DNA of 64,000 nt. Origin: Nitrospira sp. Lineage in GTDB: Bacteria; Nitrospirota; Nitrospiria; Nitrospirales; Nitrospiraceae. The stretch is from NCBI GenBank assembly GCA_018242685.1, contig JAFEBM010000011.1, positions 1 through 64,000 on the forward strand, read 5' to 3'. The notes under the pieces were generated by a model. That model searched no databases. It was not told the DNA's origin and saw only the letters and a list, made by a program, of their open reading frames with translations. Shown one piece after another: positions 45,629 to 53,418 of this stretch (within the stretch, counting starts at the first letter, position 1; each line of letters starts with the position of its first letter). The translations under genes and the position numbers were made by a program.

Positions 45629-47275
45629 ATGGCTGTTCATCCTTTTGCCGGCCGACCAGCGCCTCATTCCATCCTCGTGGATGTGGAAAAACTTTTGTCC
45701 GCGTACTGGACTGAGAAACCGGATACTTCGGTCCGAGAACAACGCGTGTCATTCGGTACATCAGGGCATCGAGGCTCTTCCTTCAGGCGAAGCTTCAATG
45801 AGGACCATATCGTGGCGATCGTTCAAGCGGTTTGCGAATATCGGGCTGCGCAGCACACGACCGGCCCGCTCTATTTGGGAAAGGATACGCACGCGCTGTC
45901 GGAACCGGCTTTTGTAACGACCCTGGAGGTTCTTGCGGCCAACGGCGTCGACATCATCATCGACCAGAATGATGGTTACACGCCGACACCAGTCCTCTCT
46001 CACGCCATCCTTACTTACAATCGAGCCCGAACCTCCGGTCTGGCTGACGGGATTGTCATCACGCCATCCCACAATCCACCAGAAGATGGCGGCATCAAGT
46101 ACAACCCGCCACAAGGAGGTCCGGCCGATACACAGATCACGAAATGGATCGAAGATCGCGCCAATGCGCTTCTTGCCGCCAACATCCAAGGAGTGAAACG
46201 TCTTCCGATTGAACAGGCTCGACGAGTATCGACTACACATCGACGCGATTACATTGCTGCCTATGTGAGCGATCTATGCAATGTCGTCGAGATGGATGTC
46301 ATCAAATCCGTCACGCTGAGGCTCGGGGTTGATCCCCTCGGCGGGTCCGGTGTGGCCTACTGGCAACCGATTGCCGAACGGTATGGGTTGAACATCGAGA
46401 ATGTGAATCCGACAATCGATCCCACCTTTCGATTTATGCCGCTGGATTGGGACGGCAAGATCCGCATGGACTGCTCTTCTCCCTATGCCATGGCAAACTT
46501 GATCGCCATGAAAGATCGCTTCGATGTGGCATTCGGTAATGATGCGGACAATGATCGGCATGGGATCGTCACTCGTTCGGGCTTGATGAATCCGAACCAT
46601 TATCTGGCTGTCTCGATTGCCTACCTCTTTGCCACTCGTACCGGCTGGAAATCCGATACCGAGATCGGCAAGACTTTGGTCAGCAGCAGCCTGATTGACC
46701 GCGTTGCAGCCAAACTGAAACGGAAGCTGGTTGAAGTACCAGTCGGCTTCAAATGGTTCGTGAGTGGCCTGCTCGACGGGTCACTTGGATTCGGTGGCGA
46801 AGAAAGCGCCGGGGCCTCGTTCCTACGGCAGGATGGCACAGTCTGGTCCACTGATAAGGACGGCATCATCATGGATCTGCTGGCTGCTGAGATGATGGCC
46901 AAGACCGGCCGCGATCCATCCGAATTATACCGAGGCCTCACGAATGAATTGGGTGAGCCTGTCTATGAACGGATCGACGCACCGGCTACCCCCGAACAGA
47001 AAACGATTCTGTCGAAGCTGTCACCCGATCAAGTCAAAGTCACAGAGTTGGCCGGCGACAAGATCACGGCCATGCTCGCCAAAGCTCCAGGTAACGGCGC
47101 GGCCATTGGTGGATTGAAGGTTGTGACCGAGAACGGCTGGTTCGCGGCCAGACCATCAGGGACAGAAGATGTGTACAAGTTGTATGCAGAGAGCTTCAAG
47201 GGGAAGGAGCATCTGAAGAAGATTCAAGAGGAAGCGCAGGCCCTCGTCGCCGGCGCATTGGCCTCTCACACATGA
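45629..47275 (+). CDS. pgm: phosphoglucomutase, alpha-D-glucose phosphate-specific
   Basis: 548 residues from ATG 45629, close to the 546 of E. coli Pgm; a TTG at 45587 is in frame but adds sequence with no family match. The phosphoserine loop is [20 protein letters not shown], the metal loop is [10 protein letters not shown] and the sugar loop [12 protein letters not shown]. It interconverts glucose-1-P and glucose-6-P for glycogen and cell-wall precursors. No Shine-Dalgarno is visible. The divergent gap from the AsmA gene holds no clear promoter. Confidence 0.95.
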   Translation: MAVHPFAGRPAPHSILVDVEKLLSAYWTEKPDTSVREQRVSFGTSGHRGSSFRRSFNEDHIVAIVQAVCEYRAAQHTTGPLYLGKDTHALSEPAFVTTLEVLAANGVDIIIDQNDGYTPTPVLSHAILTYNRARTSGLADGIVITPSHNPPEDGGIKYNPPQGGPADTQITKWIEDRANALLAANIQGVKRLPIEQARRVSTTHRRDYIAAYVSDLCNVVEMDVIKSVTLRLGVDPLGGSGVAYWQPIAERYGLNIENVNPTIDPTFRFMPLDWDGKIRMDCSSPYAMANLIAMKDRFDVAFGNDADNDRHGIVTRSGLMNPNHYLAVSIAYLFATRTGWKSDTEIGKTLVSSSLIDRVAAKLKRKLVEVPVGFKWFVSGLLDGSLGFGGEESAGASFLRQDGTVWSTDKDGIIMDLLAAEMMAKTGRDPSELYRGLTNELGEPVYERIDAPATPEQKTILSKLSPDQVKVTELAGDKITAMLAKAPGNGAAIGGLKVVTENGWFAARPSGTEDVYKLYAESFKGKEHLKKIQEEAQALVAGALASHT

Positions 47276-47288
47276 TTTTCATTGCGCC

Positions 47289-48086
47289 ATGAACCGGCAT
47301 ACTCCCCGCTGGCCCTTGCCGAAGCACGACTATTGGTCTACACCATTCGCTGAATCGTTACTTCAGCACCTGGACCTTCGTCCAGGCTTGCGGATCCTTG
47401 ACCTCGCTTCCGGCCACGGCATTCCAGCCTTCTATCTCGCCGAACAGATTGGTCCTACCGGCGAAGTGCTGGCAATAGATATCAGTGCCGGTCAGGTCGC
47501 TCGTGCGAGGGCCATTCAGGGTTCACAATTGCCATGGCTCCGGTTCGGCTGCGCAGACATGCGTGCCTTGCCGCCTCATCTGCCGACCTTCGATCGCGTC
47601 ACAGGCAATCTCTCCGTCATGTTCTTTCGCCCTAATCGGTTTGAGGCCATGCGTGGGCTCGTCGAACGGCTCGCCCCTGGAGGTCAGCTCGTTCTGACCT
47701 TTCCGTCCTACGGAACCTTCGATTCACTGTGGCAGCGAGTGGATCACGCGATGATCCAGCAAGGGCTGCTCACCGAGCGCGACCGATTCCAGGCATATCT
47801 GAACGAACGGCCTTCGGCACAGGAAGGACGAACGTGGCTTGAGGAACTCAATCTTGAACGCGTCGAGGCCATCGAATATCCGCTTGAAGTTGAGACCGGT
47901 CCCGGCCAAGAGTTTCTCCATCACCCGCTCCTTCGTGGCGGATTTCTCGACGATGTGTACGAATGTTTTGAAGATCAGTCCCTCGCCGACCGGTTCATGA
48001 CCGACATCGCCCACGACATTACACGGTTTACTCCACTCATCGCACAGCGATGTGTACTCTCAGGATGGAAACGGGCTTCGACTTGA
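47289..48086 (+). CDS. SAM-dependent class I methyltransferase
   Basis: 265 residues. The glycine-rich SAM motif is ILDLASGHGIPAFYLAEQIG and motif II is GEVLAIDISAGQVARARAIQ; VERLAPGGQLVLTFPSYG is motif IV/V. The methylated substrate cannot be told. It starts 13 bases after pgm and may be cotranscribed with it. The upstream part (HTPRWPLPKHDYWSTPF) is short and Trp/Pro-rich. Confidence 0.85.
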   Translation: MNRHTPRWPLPKHDYWSTPFAESLLQHLDLRPGLRILDLASGHGIPAFYLAEQIGPTGEVLAIDISAGQVARARAIQGSQLPWLRFGCADMRALPPHLPTFDRVTGNLSVMFFRPNRFEAMRGLVERLAPGGQLVLTFPSYGTFDSLWQRVDHAMIQQGLLTERDRFQAYLNERPSAQEGRTWLEELNLERVEAIEYPLEVETGPGQEFLHHPLLRGGFLDDVYECFEDQSLADRFMTDIAHDITRFTPLIAQRCVLSGWKRAST

Positions 48087-48122
48087 GAGGCCAGAATGTT
48101 CACTATGATAGTAAGCTGGTAA

Positions 48123-48242
48123 CCCCGGCATAGAGTTGAGTTGATGGAACAGTACGGAGATCATTCGATGGATCTGGCAGATGCGTCTGTCATTGTCGCG
48201 GCGGAATCGCTACGCACCACCAAAGGCTTGCCCTCGAAATAG
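48123..48242 (+). pseudogene. remnant of a PIN-domain (VapC-type) toxin
   Basis: The frame reads RVELMEQYGDHSMDLADASV then IVAAESLRTTK, matching the C-terminal half of VapC-like PIN nucleases, where MDLADAS holds a conserved active-site aspartate. A stop codon precedes it at 48120-48122 and the frame ends in TAG at 48240-48242, so the N-terminal half and last strands are missing. No antitoxin gene is adjacent. Confidence 0.6.
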
Positions 48243-48257
48243 CTTGCCGCGCACAGG

Positions 48258-48392
48258 TTACGAGATCGCCTTCTCGAACCAGTCTCGCAGGATCAACTGT
48301 TTCGTCAGAAATAGGGTCATTCCAATTTGGACCGTTGTTCTGGCGCCGAGGACCATCAGCTGTCCAAGCTTATGTAAGAGGAGCCGCATCAT
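48258..48392 (-). CDS. possible small protein, 44 residues
   Basis: An ORF from ATG 48392 that reads MMRLLLHKLGQLMVLGARTT then VQIGMTLFLTKQLILRDWF and EKAIS. GAGG lies eight bases before the start. It is amphipathic with hydrophobic stretches, so it could be a small membrane-associated protein or the tail of a decayed gene. No family recognised. Confidence 0.25.
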   Translation of the reverse strand: MMRLLLHKLGQLMVLGARTTVQIGMTLFLTKQLILRDWFEKAIS

Positions 48393-49042
48393 CGAAGACC
48401 TCATGCACCATCTAAAAACAGCAACTTCCGGACCACGAGCTTGCTGAGCGAAAAGACTACCGTTCTCTCGATCAGCGACCGGTGATCGTTAAGATTTCTT
48501 GAGGGATTAGAGGGAACGATTGGGACGAAGGTAATTAGACGGCAGGGTCGTACCCAGCCGGCAGCAGACTATCCTGTATCTGTTTCTTCCACCGGTGTAT
48601 CGGAACGAATACTACAAGATAGCCGGTGGCATGCTCATCACCACGAGGGGAGGCGGGAAGTGGACGGGCCGTCTGTTCTGCTTTTGCGGATTACCCCCTT
48701 CGCGACGCGTATTGAGCGACAGGTTACCGACCTCCTGGAATTACACGGAAATATGACATTTCGCCAACAAAGCGATAACTTGGAGCCTGAAACTGAAAAA
48801 CCTCCCAATGAAGAAAAAACCAGACCGGCCCATACCCGCAATGCTCAAGCGAGAAATATTGGCGCTACAAAATAAGATGGGTCGCCGCAATCAGCAGTCA
48901 GTATTCGAAATCTACAGCCGCTTTGATCTTGGGCCAGGCGAATATGCAATCACGCCTTCGACCGGAACCCGATGCGGCATGCAACTCGCGTTAGGGCGGA
49001 AATCGATACCGGACTGTGGATGAGATACTTCACACTTTGCCC

Positions 49043-49957
49043 TCATCGCGCGGCCGATGAATTGGATGACCCGCTCACCACATAGAGCGGCGGCGGCGTT
49101 CCAGCCTTGGGCGCTCCCCAATAAATCGTCTGGTGAGGAAACGGCATCTCGATGCCCTTGGCATCGAAGGTGTTTTTGATCCGACGATTCATCTCGCGGC
49201 CGATCCGCCATTGTTGAATCGGCTTGGTCTTGATCCGGCATTTGATGATCACGGCGGAATCGGCAAACTGATCGACTCCCGACATTTCCAGCGGCTCCAA
49301 GATGTCGCCTGTAAATTCCGTATCTTGCCGCAATTCTTCGGCAATGTCCTTCAGCAAGCCCATGACCTCATCGACGTTTTCCCTGTAGGCGACGCCGATA
49401 TTGAAGACATAGTAGGAATAGAGTTGGGTCATGTTCTTTACCGTATTGATATTGCCGTTCGGAATGACATGAATGCTTCCCGTCTCATCGCGCAGCACGA
49501 TGGTCCTCAGCTTCACTTCTTCCACCAAACCGCCCACCCCGGCAATCTCCACCACATCGCCGACTCGGATTGAGTCTTCGAGAAGAATGAAGAATCCCGA
49601 GATCACATCCTTGACCAAACTTTGGGCGCCGAAACCGATGGCCAGGCCGCCAAGCCCGGCCGCGGCCAACAGAGGTTTCAAATCTACTCCGACCTCCGAG
49701 AGCACCATCATCCCCCCGACTCCAAGAATGACGACGCGAGCGAGATCCCGGATGACCTGAGTCAGCGTATCGGCCCGTTTCATTTCCGTCGGCCCGAAGA
49801 GCCGTCCTTCATAGAGACGGCGAAACCGCTCCACCACCCGCTGAAGGAGCGAAAATAAGAGGAGCATCCCGACCGTAATCAAAATAATCCGTAGACCTGA
49901 CGAAGAAATCCATTCGAACGAACGTTCTAGAAATCGGCTGAAATAGGTTTCGATCAT
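49043..49957 (-). CDS. small-conductance mechanosensitive channel, MscS family
   Basis: 304 residues from ATG 49957, which has GGGGAGGGG just upstream (the open frame reaches 50053). Three membrane helices come first; the pore helix is GLGGLAIGFGAQSLVKDVIS and the beta-domain begins GFFILLEDSIRVGDVVEIAG. MscS channels open under membrane tension to release osmolytes. It is the last gene of the leftward mrp-lipA block, separated from lipA by ~250 bases with no gene or clear promoter. Confidence 0.93.
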   Translation of the reverse strand: MIETYFSRFLERSFEWISSSGLRIILITVGMLLLFSLLQRVVERFRRLYEGRLFGPTEMKRADTLTQVIRDLARVVILGVGGMMVLSEVGVDLKPLLAAAGLGGLAIGFGAQSLVKDVISGFFILLEDSIRVGDVVEIAGVGGLVEEVKLRTIVLRDETGSIHVIPNGNINTVKNMTQLYSYYVFNIGVAYRENVDEVMGLLKDIAEELRQDTEFTGDILEPLEMSGVDQFADSAVIIKCRIKTKPIQQWRIGREMNRRIKNTFDAKGIEMPFPHQTIYWGAPKAGTPPPLYVVSGSSNSSAAR

Positions 49958-50210
49958 ATACCCCTCCCCTTGCTCGTTGAGCGCTTCAACGGCCGGAACG
50001 CCGGAGCCGATAGCTCTGCACTCCGACCCATCAGTTTCGCCGTATGAAGACACTCCCGCGCAAAGTGAAATTAGTACTCTATAGGCGAACAGGGTCGGGA
50101 GATCAACAACGGATGTGTGAGCAGGGAAAAAGAAAGAAGAAAAGGTGACACCTGAGGAGCTGACTCACCCTTAGACCGACTGAAGATTCTCGAGCCTGCC
50201 GAGATATTGT

Positions 50211-51125
50211 TTATCGACCAGCTACCTGCTGCTCCGCGTGATAGGAGCTGCGGACGAGCGGCCCTGATTCCACGCGTGTGAAGCCCATGGCGAGGCCTTC
50301 TTCTTTCAGCAGCGTAAATTCGGAGGGATCATAGAACCGGGCGACGGGCAGATGGTCCCTCGTCGGCTGGAGATACTGGCCGATGGTCATGATGTCGCAA
50401 TCGACCGTGCGAAGGTCGCGCATGACTTCGCGCGCTTCGTCGAGCGTCTCCCCCATCCCTAAGATCAAACCGGATTTCGTCTTCATTCCTTGCTGCTTGG
50501 CCTTCGCAAGGAGTTCAATCGAGCGTTGATATTTCCCTTGAGGCCTGATTGAAGGGAAGAGTCGCCTCACGGTTTCAATATTGTGATTCAGAATTTCAGG
50601 CTTCTCCACACAGACGGTCGCCAGCGCTTCCTCATTGCCTTCAAAATCAGGGATCAGCACTTCGATCGTGCAAATTGGATTCAGCCGCCTAGTCCGTCTG
50701 ATTGTTTCTGCAAAGACCCAGGCTCCACCATCCAGCAATTCGTCGCGATTCACCGAGGTAATTACAACATGGCGAAGACCAAGCGCTTGGACCGCTTCTG
50801 CAATCCGACTTGGTTCCTCCTGATCCACAGCAAGCGGCCTTCCTGTATTCACCGAACAGTAATGACAGCGCCTGGTACAGATATCGCCTAGAATCAGGAA
50901 CGTTGCCGTGCGGGCATTCCAACACTCCCACCGGTTCGGACAATCTGCCTCTTCACAGATGGTGTGGAGGTTGAGCCGATCCATGATCTGCTTGATATCG
51001 AGGTAATTCGGACCAGTCTTGGCTTGGATCTTAAACCAGGATGGTAGGCGGGATCGGCTGACAGACGAGGGTTGATGGTTAACGGTTGATGAAGAACGAA
51101 GATGATCCAACGGAACAAAACTCAT
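50211..51125 (-). CDS. lipA: lipoyl synthase
   Basis: 304 residues, a radical-SAM enzyme. The auxiliary cluster ligands are C57, C62 and C68 (CEEADCPNRWEC) and the radical-SAM cluster is C83-x3-C87-x2-C90 (CTRRCHYC); the C-terminal RSSYHAE carries the serine ligand of the auxiliary cluster. It inserts two sulphurs into octanoyl groups. The start overlaps the preceding unknown gene by four bases. Confidence 0.97.
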   Translation of the reverse strand: MSFVPLDHLRSSSTVNHQPSSVSRSRLPSWFKIQAKTGPNYLDIKQIMDRLNLHTICEEADCPNRWECWNARTATFLILGDICTRRCHYCSVNTGRPLAVDQEEPSRIAEAVQALGLRHVVITSVNRDELLDGGAWVFAETIRRTRRLNPICTIEVLIPDFEGNEEALATVCVEKPEILNHNIETVRRLFPSIRPQGKYQRSIELLAKAKQQGMKTKSGLILGMGETLDEAREVMRDLRTVDCDIMTIGQYLQPTRDHLPVARFYDPSEFTLLKEEGLAMGFTRVESGPLVRSSYHAEQQVAGR

Positions 51126-51493
51126 GACTGCCCTCCATCCACCGAGCGCGGTTGGAACCAGTTCTTTATTTTATCAAAGAAACCAGATGGCTCCGGCTCA
51201 GCTTGTAGGGGATCCTGGTATTCTACCCAGAGTTCCTGTGAACCCAGATAAATCCCATCGTGAAAACTCTTTTGAGTTTTGAGTTGGCGGTAACCCTGAA
51301 CGTGCAAGGTCTGGATCAAGATGGCGAGCGCGTCGTCCTGGGTCGGATGTATCTCCGTCTTGACGCGGACGGTTTCATACCGCAAGATGGCCCGATATCC
51401 TTCCCCTACACGCTCAAACTCGACCGGCCGGCTGAATCCTCGTTCCCGGTCGTCCAATCCGGCGAGTTGATGCTTGTCGAGTCCCCCATCCAT
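51122..51493 (-). CDS. conserved-looking protein of unknown function
   Basis: 123 residues, soluble, with a mixed alpha/beta core (YRAILRYETVRVKTEIHPTQ, ALAILIQTLHVQGYRQLKTQ) and a charged C-terminus. I do not recognise a family. Position is informative: it is coupled to lipA by ATGA and follows another unknown gene by three bases, in a block with a Rieske ferredoxin and an Fe-S carrier ATPase. A role connected to lipoate or Fe-S assembly is possible only by context. Confidence 0.7.
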   Translation of the reverse strand: MDGGLDKHQLAGLDDRERGFSRPVEFERVGEGYRAILRYETVRVKTEIHPTQDDALAILIQTLHVQGYRQLKTQKSFHDGIYLGSQELWVEYQDPLQAEPEPSGFFDKIKNWFQPRSVDGGQS

Positions 51494-51496
51494 CGC

Positions 51497-51862
51497 TCAT
51501 TCTAAGGCTCGATAGACTGCGACCAAGTCGCTCAACGCGATGGTCTTGTTCTTGAGCACGGCCCGCTCAGCTTGAATCGCCTCGCGCGTCTTGGAATCGA
51601 CCGCTCCGGATTTGAGGCAAGAGGCACCGAGCGCCAGGATTCGGTCACACTCAGCGGCAAGCTTCCCCTTCACGACCGGATTGACTGACAGGATCTCCAT
51701 GAGCTGTCGTCGCGTTTCATCGAGATGCACCTGGAGTTCGGAGTCTGGGTAGCTCTTCCGAGCCGCTTCATCAAAACACCGATCAAGATACTGGGCCAGA
51801 AAGACATAGAGACGCACGAGCGCCGCCGCAATATCCGTTTGATCGTTGGCAGAAACAGACAT
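51497..51862 (-). CDS. helical protein of unknown function
   Basis: 121 residues, predicted nearly all helical (IAAALVRLYVFLAQYLDRCF, LDETRRQLMEILSVNPVVKG, IQAERAVLKNKTIALSDLVA). No family recognised. It ends three bases before the next unknown gene and is probably cotranscribed with lipA. Confidence 0.65.
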   Translation of the reverse strand: MSVSANDQTDIAAALVRLYVFLAQYLDRCFDEAARKSYPDSELQVHLDETRRQLMEILSVNPVVKGKLAAECDRILALGASCLKSGAVDSKTREAIQAERAVLKNKTIALSDLVAVYRALE

Positions 51863-51978
51863 GTGTCACCTCGAGTAAGAATGAATGGCCGATAGTTTAC
51901 AGCAAAGACCGCGAATCCTATTCCTCTGAGCCACAAACCAAACTCTGCATGTTGTCCGGTCTTTGACGCGAGCAAGGC

Positions 51979-52290
51979 TCATTGTTCAAGTAATACTTTT
52001 ACATCATCACCTTCAATCTTTACTTGATACGTCGCAACCTTTGCAGAAGGGTTATTCGTGCAAGCCCCTGTGGTTACATTGTACTGCCATCCGTGCCAAG
52101 GGCAGGTAACAATGGTGCCTTCCAATTCTCCCTCCCCTAATGGGCCATCTCGATGGCAACAAGTATTGTCGATGGCATGGATCGCCCCGTCCACATTAAA
52201 CACGGCTAAAGTCTTGCCGTTCGTTTCGGCCACAATGCCATGCCCCGACTTGATATCAGCTGTCCCTGCTACCCGTACAAACTCTGCCAT
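51979..52290 (-). CDS. Rieske-type [2Fe-2S] ferredoxin
   Basis: 103 residues from ATG 52290 (GGGAGGGG upstream). Both Rieske boxes are present: C44-x-H46 in TCCHRDGPLGEG and C63-x2-H66 in CPWHGWQY. It resembles the small ferredoxin subunits of nitrite reductase NirD and dioxygenases. It could pass electrons to an enzyme elsewhere; in this block it sits between the Mrp ATPase and two unknown genes. The extra cysteine C45 within the first box is unusual. Confidence 0.9.
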   Translation of the reverse strand: MAEFVRVAGTADIKSGHGIVAETNGKTLAVFNVDGAIHAIDNTCCHRDGPLGEGELEGTIVTCPWHGWQYNVTTGACTNNPSAKVATYQVKIEGDDVKVLLEQ

Positions 52291-52315
52291 GCCCCTCCCT
52301 CCAAAATCGTACCTG

Positions 52316-53191
52316 TTAATTATTCTTGAACGGTTGCTTGATTTTTTTGAGCAAACTATCGATAGATGCGCCGGTTTTGCCGGCCTCACCAAACTCTTCC
52401 ATGATTTTTTTTGCAATACCCCGAAACGCCTCGGACTGAGGAGATGCCGGATCGGCTACGACGATCGGATGGCCGGCATCCCCACCATCTCGGATAGCCG
52501 GATCGATTGGGACCCGCCCGAGGAACGGCACACCGAGCTTGGCAGCGGCCCGCTCCCCTCCCCCATGTGAAAAGATCTCCGTCCGTTCACCGCAGTGGCC
52601 ACAGACAAAGTAACTCATGTTTTCGATGATACCCAGAAGAGGGACATTCACTTTCTGGAACATACCCATCCCCTTGCGGACGTCATAGAGAGCCACTTCT
52701 TGAGGCGTAGTCACCGTAATCGCCCCCGCCAACGGAACCATCTGTGATAATGAGAGTTGCACATCCCCTGTACCCGGCGGCAAGTCGATGAGTAAGTAAT
52801 CCAAGTCTCCCCATAGCACATCGCGGAAGAACGCTTGCAAATACTGATGGACCATCGGGCCTCGCCAAACCAGCGGGGCTTCTTCCGGCACCAGAAACGC
52901 CATGGAAATCAGTTTCACCCCGTAATTTTCGACCGGAAGAATCTTGCCGTCTTTCTGTTCCGGTCCGGTCGTGCTCCCCATCATCATAGGGATATTGGGG
53001 CCGTAGAGGTCGGCATCCAGCAGCCCAACCTTGGCACCAGCCACGGCTAACGCGCAGGCCAGGTTCACCGCAACGGTTGATTTGCCGACCCCGCCTTTTC
53101 CGCTGCTGACGGCGATGACCTGTTTCACGCCGGGGATCAAATTATCTTTTGCCTGGGGCTGCTGTGCCCCATGACCATGTTCTTCAGCCAT
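52316..53191 (-). CDS. Mrp/NBP35-type Fe-S cluster carrier ATPase
   Basis: About 291 residues from ATG 53191 (AGG upstream; 53227 is an in-frame alternative). The deviant Walker A is SSGKGGVGKST, followed by DADLYGPNIPMMMG and GDVQLSLSQMVPLAGAITVT. The Fe-S binding CxxC lies in YFVCGHCGERTEIF. These ATPases carry [4Fe-4S] clusters to target proteins such as LipA, whose gene is in the same leftward run. Confidence 0.94.
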   Translation of the reverse strand: MAEEHGHGAQQPQAKDNLIPGVKQVIAVSSGKGGVGKSTVAVNLACALAVAGAKVGLLDADLYGPNIPMMMGSTTGPEQKDGKILPVENYGVKLISMAFLVPEEAPLVWRGPMVHQYLQAFFRDVLWGDLDYLLIDLPPGTGDVQLSLSQMVPLAGAITVTTPQEVALYDVRKGMGMFQKVNVPLLGIIENMSYFVCGHCGERTEIFSHGGGERAAAKLGVPFLGRVPIDPAIRDGGDAGHPIVVADPASPQSEAFRGIAKKIMEEFGEAGKTGASIDSLLKKIKQPFKNN

Positions 53192-53376
53192 ACCTATTTC
53201 TCCCATCCAATTGTGCTCGACCATCACTCTACCCTCGAATACCGTGGTCGAGCCGTCGTTACGTGTGATGTATCATCATAAGCGATGGCATACGCGAAAT
53301 GATATGGGTCGGTCGGGCTATCGTCCACGTGCCGACCGGGGAAGTCTTGGACGATGACCATCGGCCGTCGGAGCGG

Positions 53377-53403
53377 TATACTGAATTCATGCGGAGTGCA
53401 TGA
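53377..53403 (+). promoter_or_regulatory. putA promoter region with inverted repeat
   Basis: TATACT at 53377-53382 makes a good -10, though no strong -35 sits 17 bases upstream. The inverted repeat TCATGC (53387-53392) / GCATGA (53398-53403) lies at the expected start site and could be an operator. Confidence 0.35.
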
Positions 53404-53418
53404 CTCACAGGACGAACA

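Larger units (their letters stand above)
48087..49042 (+). other. 956-base region without an intact gene
   Basis: This stretch between the methyltransferase and mscS holds only short or broken reading frames. I could read a PIN-domain remnant (48123-48242), a 44-codon ORF on the minus strand (48258-48392), an open stretch of ~73 codons with protein-like text but no start codon around 48520-48745, and a 71-codon plus-strand ORF at 48808-49023 with no family match. No repeats or transposase remains were recognised. It looks like decayed accessory DNA. Confidence 0.6.

Noticed and set aside
48660..48875. 71-codon plus-strand ORF in the gene-free region
   Set aside because: No ribosome site, no family, unusual composition and overlap with other weak frames.
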